From Prochilodus magdalenae (Eukaryota; Chordata; Actinopteri; Characiformes; Prochilodontidae): DNA of 64,000 nucleotides. Below are positions 31,240-57,993 of this stretch, piece after piece. Location of the stretch: assembly GCA_024036415.1 (NCBI GenBank), contig JAMWET010000179.1, forward strand, positions 25,161 to 89,160, in the 5' to 3' direction. How positions within the stretch are numbered: the first letter of the stretch is position 1; each line of letters begins with the position of its first letter. Below the pieces are notes generated by a model, which did no database searches, was not told the DNA's origin, and saw only the letters and a program-made list of their open reading frames with translations. Position numbers and translations under genes: made by a program.

Positions 31240-32310
31240 GGGGTCTTGTTAATCTGAACGGTCTTCAGCATTTGCCCACATGTTTTCGTCTAGATCACAT
31301 CTGATATTGTCCCTTGCCACACACCTGGGACAGAAACTCTTGGCATGCGTTATCCACCCCTGGCAGTCTTCAGCTGAAATGTCTCTGCAGCCAGCATCCA
31401 TTGCATCCAGGAGGGGCATTTGGTTATATGGTTGATGATCATACACCTTCCACCTCCAGGCTGAAAAAAAATTCCTCAGTGGGGTTAGGGAAAGGCGAGT
31501 AGGGCAGGAGGAAAGAGGACAGCATTCTTGGATGGTCTGCAAACCAGTTTGTAATGACATGAGAATGGTGGAACGGTACATTGTCCCATGTAATCACAAA
31601 TGTCCGAAAGAAGGAGGTCACTGTTATGGGGACCAATCTGGCATCTGTGAAGGACCAAACCAACACTTGAGATTGCAGCACACGTTATGATATTCCTCCT
31701 CTCTGACCCGGGACACTAATGTGGCTCTTTGTGACACCACACCTGGACATATCTGCTGGAGTTCCTTAACCCTCTCACTGTTCCTTTCAAAAGGCCTGTG
31801 TACAACTGCTTCATGTGAACTCTGTATTTTCTCAGAATCGGGCCAATGGTTGTCAGGCTAATGTTTTACTGTACCTTGTTATTTTCTATCTTTCAGTCTG
31901 AATTTCTCTTAAGTTTTATTCCACTGTCAGCAATGACCATGTCTACAATGGCATGCTCCTGGTCTTCACTCAGGGGGTTTCCCCTTTCCCCAGAGGGAGG
32001 CAGACGCTGCATCCTTTCCCGTAAAGGAACAAAAATACATCATGTGTATTAGCGGTGGGAGCGGTGGCCTGCAGGTACTATAAGATACAGCATCAGTAGT
32101 ATATACGTGTAGAATGTGTTGTTTACCTGTTAGTTTGTTTAAAGTCCAGATAATGAAGGCCACAGTCGACCGTCTGAGGTTAGGCTGCACTCTTTCACCA
32201 GCCTCTCTCAGTGACAGACCATGGTTTATCACATGGTCTATGATGGTGGCTCTAATTTCATCAGTGACAGTAGTTCTTACCCGTCGTTGAACGCCATCAC
32301 GCATTCTTAC
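31240..32310 (-). mobile_element. IS630/Tc1/mariner-superfamily transposase relic
   Basis: Minus-strand N-terminal HTH-like piece (DEIRATIIDHVINHGLSLRE, 32304 downward) leads through broken frames to a DDE core fragment ITWDNVPFHH and YSPFPNPTEEFFF (about 31450-31600), then SAWRWKVYDHQPYNQMPLLD and CQGWITHAKSFCPRC (31249-31460). These are typical of IS630-like DDE proteins found in fish. Several frameshifts and stops make it inactive. Confidence 0.75.
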
Positions 32311-32984
32311 TCCTCTCCCTCTCCCCTTCCCTCTCCCTTACACTGGCCCAACTATTCCTCTTCCTTGTCCAGGCATGATTTTTCTTTCCTCTGTCACTCT
32401 TTCTGCTCCCTGAGCCCACATTGACCAAACTAAGCCCATACAAGCCCCTGTGTTTATGTGTCCATGTCGCTGACAGCACCTGGCTGTGTCTCCGACTGGG
32501 ATTGGACTCAGCTGTGGTTGGTCTATTACTGCATGTTATTTCAATGATCTGAAAAATGTGCTACACATAGTGACTGGATAATTGTGGAGTTGGGGTAGCA
32601 GCAGACGCTCGGGTGTATTGGTATATGGTGTTCATAGGTGCGGTAGAAGCTGCAGTGTGATATAGTGTGAGAGATGCTGTGTGTTGCTGAGTGTGTCTCT
32701 GTTTTTATGTAGAATTTATTCACGTGTGGTATTCCCAACTCCAGTAACGTGTTGGTCCAGCTGTGTAGTTTTACAGCTATTTTATTTTACTGTTTGTTTT
32801 ACCAAACTAACGGTGACCCCTTTCTTTTAATCAACTTCTGATGTGGAGTCTGTAAGATTATTATTATACACTGAGCTCCCCTTTGTTCCAGGCCTAAACC
32901 AAGGGGTGGCGTAGTCTGGCACCTAGCATATAAACATTTCACATTATAATAGAAAATGTTTTATTGATTAGTACTAAGAAAGAC

Positions 32985-33540
32985 TGACTGAGTGAGTGAT
33001 TGAGTGAATGAGTTATTGAGTGGGTTACTGAGTAAGTGAGTTACTGAGTGAATGTGAGTGCATGAGTGAATGAGTGAGTAAGTCAGTAAGTGCTTGAGTG
33101 AGTTACTGAGTGAATGTAAGTGCATGAGTAAGTGAGTGAGTAAGTGCTTGAGTGAGTGAGTGAGCGTAAATGAGTGAGTGAGTGTGTGTGTGTGTGAGTG
33201 AGTGAGTGAGTGAGCGTAAATGAGTGAGTGAGTGTGTGTGTGTGAGTAAGTGAGTGAGTGAGTGAGCATGTGAGTATGTAAGCGTGTGAGTATGTAAGTA
33301 AGCGAGTGAGTGAGTGAGTATGTAAGTAAGCGAGTGATTTAGTGTGTGTGTGTGTGAGTGAGTGAGTATGTGAGTGAGTAAGTAAGTGAATTAGTGAGTA
33401 TGTAAGTGATTATGTAGCTAAGTAAGCGAGTAAGTGAGTATATAAGTAAGTAAGCGAGTGAGTATGTAAGTAAGTAAGCGAGTGAGTGAGTGAGTGAGTG
33501 AGTATGTAAGTAAGCAAGTGAGTGAGTGAGTGATTTAGTA
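32985..33540. repeat. (GAGT)n array
   Basis: About 550 bp of imperfect GAGT/GTAA tetranucleotides. Read on the minus strand it is ACTC-rich, like the edges of the minisatellite in genes 3 and 4. The His/Thr-rich frames in it are repeat artefacts. Confidence 0.92.
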
Positions 33541-33559
33541 ACTAGGGCTTTATCTGTTA

Positions 33560-34500
33560 TACTCCCTATGGAGCACACTACGCAGGTTCACAGCTTGTTC
33601 AGGAACTGATGGCTTGTGGGTAAAAACTGTTCATTAGCCAGTTTGTTCTGGCCTGGATGCTGCGGTACCTCCTGCCTGATGGCAGTAAGGTAAACAGGCC
33701 GTGTGCTGGGTGGCTACAGTCCAACTGGATCTTCTGGATTCCTCAGGCAGCGGGACTGGTAGATGTCCTGCAGGTCTGGAAGCTCTCTTCAGGACCTTGC
33801 GGTCATAGGTAGTACAGCTGCCGTACCAGACAGTGATGCAGGCCGTGAGGATGCTCTCTATGTTGCGTCTGGAAAAGTTGGTGAGGATGTCAGGAGGCCA
33901 AGCAAACTCCCAGAGCCTTCGCCGGAAGTTGAGGCACTGACGGGGGGATCTCACCCCTTACTTTGTTGGTGTGGAGTGACCAGGGGAGGTCATTGGTGAG
34001 TTGTACACCAACGAACCTAACACTGCTGACCCTCTCCACTCCATTGATGTACAGCGAAGAGTGACCACCCCTCTGCAGCTTCCTGTAGTCCACAATCATC
34101 TCCTTAGTTTTGCTGTTTTTGACACCGAGATTGCTGTGGTAGCACCACTCTGACAGGGCACTGACCTCGTCTCTTTAGGCAGTGTTGTCTCCATCTGTGA
34201 TGAGGCTTAGGATGGTGGTGTCATCGGCAAACTTGATAATGTTGGATGTGTGGCTGCACAGTCATGTGAATGGGTAGTACAAGAGGGGGCTGAGGACACA
34301 ACTTGGAGGAGCCCCTGTGCTCAGAGTCATAGTGTAAGAGAAGCTGTTTGCTACTTTCTTCTACCTGCCAGGAAGTCCAGAATCCAGTTGCACAGATGAG
34401 ACTTCATACCAAGTCTGTGACCCTGGGGATGAGCTAGGTCACCCTGTAGACTACATCATCACACATAAGCTCACATCATTATTAGTCTGCATTAGTCACA
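33560..34500 (-). mobile_element. Rex1/CR1-like LINE 3' fragment
   Basis: Minus-strand RT C-terminal relics: MIVDYRKLQRGGHSSLYING, VERVSSVRFVGVQLTNDLPW, then RRNIESILTACITVWYGSCT, followed by the 3' non-coding part. This is the tail of a Rex1/CR1-type reverse transcriptase, 5' truncated with frame breaks. Confidence 0.75.
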
Positions 34501-34960
34501 ACACGTACTATCTGTAAGGGCTCACTGTTTCCCTCATATTAGGAGAAGAGAGAGGCATGGCACAAGCTCAGTTTGCCCTTTGCCTGACTTTAAAGAACAA
34601 TACTCCTTTCTATTAGAGCGGTGTTAGAACATATAGACTGTAAGAAGAAAATTGCAAAAGTGACCAGCAAAGCCTTAAAGGCTTTAGTCAGCTCACACAT
34701 AGTTTCTTCAACGGGGAGTTTGCTGTCACATGACCTAAACATGGCATCACCTATATGTGGACCCTCATCCCCTAATAATAACATGGTTCATACAAGCTTA
34801 TATAGTAAATTTGATCTCAGATGAGTTTACAAAATTAATAAAATCTAAAAATAATCTAACAAATAACTTTACCACATAGTTTCATTTTTGAGGTGATAAA
34901 CTTTTTACTGCTCCTTTAAAATCTGATCTAAAAATTATTTATTAATAAAATCCACAGCAT
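34500..34960. other. Intergenic DNA without recognised gene
   Basis: AT-rich; overlapping 64-67 codon frames on both strands at 34590-34824 show no domain. Downstream flank of gene 3. Confidence 0.5.
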
Positions 34961-34994
34961 CAAACAGTCTCTATCAGCTTTACTATAAGAACAG

Positions 34995-35000
34995 TTTATT
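34995..35000 (-). promoter_or_regulatory. Possible poly-A signal of gene 3
   Basis: TTTATT on the plus strand, AATAAA on the coding strand, about 325 nt after the gene 3 stop. Other AATAAA-like words are nearby because the flank is AT-rich. Confidence 0.3.
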
Positions 35001-35324
35001 ATTAAAACAGAAATGAAATAAAAAGTAAAAAAAATCACGTAAGAAAAAACATTAAAACTCCAAAACCTCAGAAAATCTCCTCTTTACACCGTGTGTCATT
35101 ATACTCTGTGTGTGATGATCTGCAGGAGAGAAGTTCAGGACTCTCTCAGATCTCAGTACATCATAAGATACATTATAAGAAGCTCTACCTGTGAGGATAT
35201 AATCTCAGATTATCAGTGTAATAATCCCACAATCATTAAAAGATGGAAACAGTAGAAGAGAGAAGATCCTGAATCCTTTATTACAGTGTCAGCAGTAAAA
35301 AGTGAAACTGGATCTATAATAAAG

Positions 35325-50295
<14,971 letters not shown>

Positions 50296-50375
50296 CTCCC
50301 TCTGACCTGCACTCAGTCCGTTCAACTTAGCAGCAGAACAAGCTTCATCTCCTCTACCCCAGAGAGACTGAAGAT

Positions 50376-50378
<3 letters not shown>

Positions 50379-50426
<48 letters not shown>

Positions 50427-50428
50427 GG

Positions 50429-50460
<32 letters not shown>
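50379..50460. repeat. (GA)n microsatellite in gene 3 5' leader region
   Basis: GA dinucleotides interrupted by AAGGGGG near 50423 and AAAG near 50440; (CT)n on the coding strand between the TATA-like box and the ATG. Confidence 0.93.
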
Positions 50461-50745
50461 AGCTCCCCACAGCTGCCAATCACACTCACTATTACCTTAT
50501 TAGAAAGAGAAGAGGAAATCATCAAACATTTTCAGTGACAAATCAGAGGAGGCATTTTCTCTCCCTCCATATATATCAAAAGAGCGTCAGCGCTGATGAA
50601 CAGAACTCCACCTCCGTCTCTAGAGGAGTGTGTGTGAGGAGAGACGCTCACAGCAGTGTGGTGAGAAACACAGCAACATACAGGAGACTGAGTTCAGAGA
50701 GGAAACACTCCAGTGTAATACAGCACTAATGCTGCACCTGCACTG
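50461..50745 (-). promoter_or_regulatory. Promoter/5' UTR block of gene 3
   Basis: Third copy of the conserved block: TATA-like box 50568-50578, RUNX-type TGTGGT 50657-50662 (plus strand), palindrome TCAGCGCTGA as in gene 2. Confidence 0.55.
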
Positions 50746-51074
50746 ATAATCATTTCACACACACACACACACACACTCTGCTGTGAGTTATAATACAGAC
50801 ATACAGAAATAATAATAAAGAGAAATAAAGTCAGACTAAAATCCAGTAAGCAAATGATCTGAACTGTCAGTGTAGAAGAGAATCAGTGACTCCACACCTT
50901 CTCATACAGAACACAATGTAAGAAAATCAAAATAAAAACAGAGAATTAACTATAATTTAAATAGAAGAGAATATTTTACCATCATCATTTATTTTCATAC
51001 TTTCACTCAGATAATGTTAAATAAGCTCTTAAAGAGTCACTGTGTGCTGTTCTCACTGCAGTTATTATTTTATA

Positions 51075-51089
51075 CACCAGAGGGCAGCA
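51075..51089 (+). promoter_or_regulatory. CTCF-like site upstream of gene 3
   Basis: CACCAGAGGGCAGCA is a close CTCF core match, 780 bp upstream of the gene 3 ATG and in the same orientation as the sites above genes 1 and 2. Confidence 0.5.
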
Positions 51090-51364
51090 AAGCGCTACAA
51101 TCCACTAATGTCTATTTCCACTACACTCTGCCTCACTGGACTGCTGACATCCTGTCACAGCCTCTGTGTCCTCCCAGACATATAACATATGAAAAAAAAA
51201 AACCATTTTATTAATATTTCAGGTCAATTTCATTTTAACATTAGGCTTCTGCATCACTTCCTAGCATAGGTGTCACAGTACCACTGAAATAAAATAAATG
51301 TTCAGGTTTTAAAAATAATCAACTTTAGGTGAATCAGCATGACTTTTTTTATTTGGGCAGAAAT

Positions 51365-51368
<4 letters not shown>

Positions 51369-51408
<40 letters not shown>
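51369..51408. repeat. (AAT)n microsatellite
   Basis: Uninterrupted AAT triplets between the gene 3 promoter region and the hAT relic. Confidence 0.95.
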
Positions 51409-51479
51409 CATTCCATTCCATAAAACATTCCATAATAAATTATAAAAAAGGAGCATTGCTCAAATGAACTTGAGTGGAT

Positions 51480-53250
51480 CATGAACATCTTTAAACAGAG
51501 CTCTGTTTATGACATGGCTTTTCCAAGGAGGAACAGTTCTGGATCTTTAATGTGCGAGTGAAAAAATAAGCGGAATTCTGCCCTCTGTTCCTTTTCAAGA
51601 AAATGGCCTGTGATCCTATCATACCAAGTAGGCGTCTTTTCCAGAGACTTGACCAGTGTCCTCTCAATGGCCAGCAGTGCTAGGCTGCTTATACGGTCTT
51701 GGCCCATTGTGTTGCGGGTTTAAGCCTTTTTAAACAGAAGAAGCTCCTTACTACACCCACAGATGTAGCTCCAGTTGTTGCCACTAACGATAACAGTTTG
51801 TACAGCTGAGACATTGCACTGTCCAACTCCATGTCTTTTAGAAAAACCAAGAAATCACACAGCTTTCCCCTGTTACCCTGTAAGTCCTGATCTGAACTTG
51901 AATTGGACTTGAAGTTCAGACCTCAGTCTCCCTGAATCAAAGTGTTGCCCATAACTTTTCAGGACACTCTGGAATGCCTCCTCTGGAAACGCTTCTCTCA
52001 TGTCATCAAACTTCCCTGGATTGGCTATTTATAAGAAGCACAAACTTTCCAAATTTGAAAAACATAGAGGAATCTGCTTCATGAGATTATCAAGGATGGG
52101 TCATGTACAGATTTCTGTAGCACTCCTGGGGGTCCTGGAATTGAGAGAGACCCCGCTTTCTCATGGGCTCATCTCATGGGTCTGATGTGAGACCTGCTGC
52201 TTTGTCATATACAGCTTAGATAGCACCCCTCTGAAATTCCACCAAGCAGGCGAGTTTCTGGGTATCAAGAAAAGATGTCCTGTTCATGGATTTGGAGAAA
52301 AATGTGGTAAACCCTGAGAGTGATGCGAAAAATGTTCTGCACTCAGACAAGCATTTAGCCCCCTGTGACCGCACCAGAAGTCTATGTGCATAGTAATGCA
52401 CCAACATTGCACTGGGGCAATTGCCTTCACTTTGGCCTGCAGACCATTGAGGGCTGAAGCCATGACAGCAGCCCCATCGTATGTCTGTGCCACAAGTTAG
52501 TCTCTAAAATTGTTGTGCATGTTTTTATTTAACACTTCAAAAACAGACTGAGGCTATCGCCCCTCTGAAAGAAAAACAAACAAAAATAATAATAAAGCGC
52601 TCCTGAATTTTACCTGCACTGTCAACATAGCGGACAATGACTGAAAGTTGGGCACGGCAAGCAGTATCAGTTGTTTCATCCACCTGCCATCCAAAAAAGG
52701 GAGCAGCCTGAATTTCAACTCTGATCATCAGAAGTGGCTGCAAGAGCAGAGATCAAGTCATTTTGGATAGAACGAGACACAGACCAGAAAACACAGCTGA
52801 TGTCTGGGATTGTGTGGCCAGTCCTATTTAGATAAAGTTTCTGTAAACTCCCTGTAATTCCCCTTGTTGGCTGATTCACTACTCTCATCATGCCCCATAA
52901 ATGATAGCTCCTGCCGGCCGAGCAATGAAGTCTCATTCATAAGGCGGTTTAGGAAGGCCCTGTTTTGTTTGAGTGATTCATTATGTTTTGCCACTTGAAT
53001 AAAACACCTTCAGTAATTGCATGTTGAACCCTGAACCTGCCCAGGCAACTCAACCTTGCCCAGGCACTCACATGTTCAGTGCTCCTTTCATGCCTTTTAT
53101 ATGCCCGAAGTTAGACAGATCCCCAAACCCAATTCTGACCAGACAGGACATGATCCCTGAGATGATTTCATCATGAGGCATGGCCAACAGTACATTTTCT
53201 GTGTCACAGCACTTCCAGTCAGCCAGCTAACTTTGTCATATCAGGAGAGC
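51480..53250 (-). mobile_element. hAT-superfamily transposase relic
   Basis: Minus-strand order fits a zinc-finger-BED/TTF-type hAT transposase: FGWQVDETTDTACRAQLSVI (about 52650-52710), then AQTYDGAAVMASALNGLQAK (about 52440-52490), and C-terminal MGQDRISSLALLAIERTLVK (51640-51707). Several frameshifts and stops; terminal repeats not located. Confidence 0.78.
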
Positions 53251-53572
53251 TGAAAGGACCTGTTACTTTTTGTATGAAATGTTGAAATGATGTTAAACTG
53301 AAACAAGGAAATATTATAAATGTGTTTTATTTACACACTGAACAATGGAAATGGTCAAGTAATTTCACCAAGCAAATACCAGGAAATGGGTTACAGTTTC
53401 TCTTTCGACTTCACTCGCAAAATCCGCAATGGGACTGAAGCTCCCAGTGATTAAATGACGGTGTAGATTTCAAAATAGCTGTCAATCAGAACGGGATTCA
53501 GCCTTTCAACTGATCCTCCAATCATCTTGCAGAAGCTCAACATCCAGACCCGCCCACAGCTCAGGCTATAAG

Positions 53573-54570
53573 AAGATTGCCAACACTCTGAAACTGAGCT
53601 GCAGCACAGTGACCAAGACCATACAGCGGTTTAACAGGACAGGTTCCACTCAGAACAGGCCTCGCCACTGTCGACCAAAGAAGCTGAGTGCAGGTGCTCA
53701 GCATCCTATCCAGAGATTGTCTTTCGATAATAGACGTAGCAGTGCTGCCAGCATTGCTGCAGAGTTAAAAAAAAAAAAGAAAAGCTGACTAAGGACATGG
53801 ACTACTAGACACTTGTCCTGGGCTCTGATGGGACCAAGATAAACTTATTTGGTTCAGATGGTGTCAAGCGTGTGTGGTGGCAACCAGGTGAGGAGTACAA
53901 AGAGTGTGTCTTGCCTACAGTCAAGCATGGTGGTGGGAGTGTCATGGTTTGAGGCTGCATGAGTGCTGCTGGCTGTGGGGAGCTACAGGTCATTCAGGAA
54001 CCATGAATGCCAACATGTACTGTGACATACTGAAGCAGAGCATGATCCCCTCCCTTCAGAAACTGGGCCGCAGGGCAATATTCCAACATGATAACGACCC
54101 CAAACACACACCTGCAAGACGACCACTGGCTTGCTAAAGAAACTCAGGGTAAAGGTGGTGGACTGGCCAAGCATGTCACCAGACCTAAACCCTACTGAGC
54201 ATCTGTGGGGCATCCTCAAATGGAAAGTGGAGGAGTGCAAGGTATCTAACATCCACCAGCTCAGTTATGTTGTCATGGAAGAGTGGAAGAGGATTCCAGT
54301 GGCAACCTGTGAAGTTCTGGACAATGATGGTGGCCACACAAAATATTGACACTTGGGGCACAATTTGGCCATTTTCACTTAGGGGTGTACTCCAGCCTTT
54401 TAGAGATTATTGGCTGTGTGTTGAGTTATTTTGAGGGCACAGTAAATTTACACTGTTATACAAGCTGTACACTGACTACCTTACATTGTATCAAAGTGTC
54501 ATATCTTCAGTGTTGTCCCATGAAAAATATATATATATATATTTACTAAAATGTGAGATACTGTAGGTCT
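53573..54570 (+). mobile_element. Tc1-like transposon relic, 5' truncated
   Basis: Plus strand: HTH part KKIANTLKLSCSTVTKTIQR (about 53570-53630), then KHGGGSVMVWGC with a stop (TGA) in place of Trp, FQHDNDPKHT (about 54080) and WPSMSPDLNPTEHLWGILKW (54160-54220) with the DDE signature. A 3' terminal repeat-like end 'tgtgagatactgtag' lies near 54553-54567. No left terminal repeat, so truncated and inactive. Confidence 0.85.
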
Positions 54571-55290
54571 CTCCACCAGCTCAGTGTTTTATAATAGGCA
54601 AACTGACAACCCAGTGTATTTCAGACATTTAGCCTGTAACGCCTATACTACAACTAGTGTTACTGAGAAATACAGTTTTAATCTGGAACTTTATTAATAT
54701 AATCCTAATCAGGACACATGGTTCTTCAGGAAAAGTATCTGAGTGGAGTGTAGCACTGATGCCAGCAGCAGAGCCCGTTTCAGTCTGAACAGAAGAAACA
54801 TCAGCTACAGCAGCACTGAGCTCCTACAGTTCAGTACCCTGATGGAGGGTGGGGTTGATAGACTGGGACTTTATTCTGTGGTTCACAGTGCTGAAGATAT
54901 TAACACCACCTCTACAGAGACACTGCAGTAAGTTGTACTGCTGTTTTAAACCACTGGGGGCAGCACACAGCTATGGTTAGCCTTCTCCAGCCTGGGCACA
55001 AAGCTAATTTCCTTCAATAAGAATCTGCAGGTTTTAACTTCATCATCATGGTGTTCAGTTTAAAAATAATTCTCTACACTAATAATTCTTTCTACATCAA
55101 ACTGGTTCAGTCAGTTTCATCACTTAGTAAAGTTGGGGTTACTGAGAAAATGTCAGACTGACAGCATGATGGTCTATGACAAATAAGTTAATGACAAATA
55201 AGTTTTGTATATAGTTTCATCTTTGTGGTATTTTCTCTAATTTCCTCTTTTATTAATAAAAATCACAGCACTAGCCAGTCTTTATTCAAA
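54570..55290. other. Downstream flank of gene 4
   Basis: No recognised gene. A plus-strand 62-codon frame at 54743-54931 has no known domain. A CTCF-like CCACTGGGGGCAGCA occurs at 54951-54965. Confidence 0.45.
54951..54965 (+). promoter_or_regulatory. CTCF-like site downstream of gene 4
   Basis: CCACTGGGGGCAGCA resembles the CTCF core, 0.6 kb past the gene 4 stop. By-eye call. Confidence 0.4.
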
Positions 55291-55296
55291 AAACAG
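55291..55296 (-). promoter_or_regulatory. Possible poly-A signal of gene 4
   Basis: TTTATT on the plus strand, about 235 nt after the stop; the flank resembles the 3' flank of gene 3. Confidence 0.3.
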
Positions 55297-55529
55297 TTTA
55301 TAATAAAAAATGTCACATAATAAAAATAAAGCTATAAACATTAATCCAAAATCTCAGAAAATCTCGTCTTTATACTCTGATCAAAGTAAGGATGATGGTT
55401 TTGATGGAATAACTTGATAGGTCAGTAAATGCTGGTAAAAGCTGGTAAAGCTCAAAGAAAGAGTTAAACATTTCATCTGTAACTGTAAGTTGTTTACATA
55501 AACATTTAGATTTGTGATCTATAATAAAG

Positions 55530-55648
55530 TCATTTCCTGCGTTTGAAGAGGTTCGTCTGTAATTTCCTGAGGAAAGACACTGGCTGTGGTCTCTCAGTCA
55601 CATGATTCATCTCTGTCTGAGGCTCCTCCTCCTCCACGTCATCATAGT
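55530..55648 (-). CDS. Gene 4 last tail exon
   Basis: [20 protein letters not shown] and onward, stop TGA at 55530; same protein as gene 3. Confidence 0.82.
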
Positions 55649-57958
55649 CTGTAAAATAAGAACATTAATCTCAAATAACACGTCTTTATTTTATAGCACA
55701 CTGTATGTCCAACCCAGTACATACAGCACTATGTAGGATCTGTTCAGTACTGCAGACTGAAACTCAGATCAAGCTGTTCATTAAAGTCAACCTGAAATCA
55801 AAAAGGACCTTTATACCTTCTTAGTTCATGTGTCTGATCATATTCAGCTCAGTTCATCATATCACATCACTTATAAAGCTGAATTCTTCTTTACCTGTAA
55901 TTTTCTATCAGAATGTAACACTGTTTATTTATCATACGCCATAAATAATGTAAACATGTTTCAGCAGAATTCCTGTACACAGATTTAAATCTCTCCCTCC
56001 ACCTTCCTCATTCATCTACATCTGAATGTAGCATCATACACAGCACTATCAGCCACTCACCTTTAACCCCTCCTACATCCTGTTCATCACTGATGACATC
56101 ATCATAGCTCTCCGGTGTGTCCACTACACCAACATAGGAAGATCAGTTTTAACAGTATGATGTGTTTACTGAGTTGAAGCTTCAGTGTAAATGATTTATC
56201 TACATTCAGTAAAACTTACTCAGCATAATGTTGGAGTTTGGTCCAGTAACAGCATCATCATAGTTATCTGTCATGTCTTCTGTCAGAATGTAGATCAATA
56301 TCATTAAATCAGCATCAGTATCATCAGTGACTGTGTTCATGTTGGAGATTACAGTAGTGTTACATCACTAGTCATACCTGTTACAACAGCTGAGCTCTGA
56401 TCAGCAGTGATGACATCATCATAACCCTCTGCTACGTCCTCTACACCAAAACACAGAGAAATATAAAGAATATTAAATCATATTTTATACAGTTATATTT
56501 ATCAGGTGTTTCAGACACAGTCAGTAATGTGAGACTGTTTACTTGTTTACAGTAATTTAATAAAAATAAGATTTGGAGTTATGATGAGAATATGCTGTGG
56601 GCACTAAAACCCCCTCCTGCACGTATGTGTAGATGACCGCTGTAACAGAATGATTCAAAAAGTCATTGCACATATAGACTATCAGATTATTCTATTTTCA
56701 TAACATTAGTGATGATTTTAATCTCTACTTAATCTAAAAACTAAAACCCCCAAACACAAACACACCTGCTACACCATCAGAGATCTGTCCAGCAGTGATG
56801 ACATCATCATAGCTCTCTGCTGGGTCCTCTTTTGCTGATTCACCTGAATCAAATAAAAGCAGACTGACTTTACAAACAGTGCAGTCATATTTTACACTGT
56901 GGTTTAATGTAAAGATAAAATCAGGTGATTCATTAATAAAGGACCCCCACTTATCAGACCACTGGTGATGACGTCATCATAGTATTCTGTCTTTACTCCA
57001 GTCAGAGACTTTCCTGCAAACAGAGCAAAATGAATCACTTTAATTAAATAGAGAAATAAAATCCTGATTCAGAGACACTTTCAGTGTGTAACTCCATTAA
57101 GATCCTGCAGGGAATCATTTCTGAACTAGAGATCAATCAAACCTCTAATCAGAGAGACACACTAGACTCACTGTTAAAGAGAGTTTCACTCTGAAACAAT
57201 AAAGAGCTGTAAGTGATACTAGAGAACATGAAGAACTAAAATGGAACTGAATTAAAGTAAATCACTTTCCTCATAAATACTGGACACTGGGGTGGAAGTA
57301 AAACTCCACTGAACACACATATACATGCAGCACATTTGATTATGATTCATTTAAAATCTGATCTTTTAGTTTTAGAACTGTGTTGTGCCGCTGCAGACAA
57401 ATGGTGGTCACATGTAATTCAGTACATATGACTGATTAAATATGACTGAACACATGTAATCAGTTACTCCACAGATTCAGTGCTGTGTTTCAGATATTAC
57501 AATTACTCTCAAACATTAGATTTAATATTTATATATAATATTTAATATATAATAAACATGTTCATAATGAAGCCTCTCATTTCTAAATGGTGAGTGTAAT
57601 ATTTCTCAGTGTAGTGGAGTTTAACACACATGGTCCTCTTACCTGAGAGAAGCTCCTCATCCACATCCTCATATCCTGAATGCTGTGCTTCAGAGAGGAC
57701 ACTTCCTGTTAGAGGAGAACAGAACATAAACACATTCAGAACACAGAACCTCCCACAATCCCCTGAGTGCTGTGGACCAGTGTGAACTGGGTTAGTCATG
57801 GGGAGTGATATCAGTGCAGACAGTAGAGGGCGCTCTTAGACACAACACAGACACAGACAAACCCCTGGCTCTCCACCTATGCCCTATCAACCCAAACCCT
57901 TAGACACTTACACTATCACACACACATTTACTATTATCTCTCACTCCGTCTCTTCATT

Positions 57959-57993
<35 letters not shown>

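Noticed and set aside
53490..54350. Possible active Tc1 transposase
   Set aside because: Left terminal repeat missing, an A-run with lost coding sequence at 53767-53785, and stops and frame changes in the DDE part.
54743..54931. 62-codon plus-strand frame near gene 4
   Set aside because: No recognisable domain, no splice context, and no copy at the matching place of gene 3.
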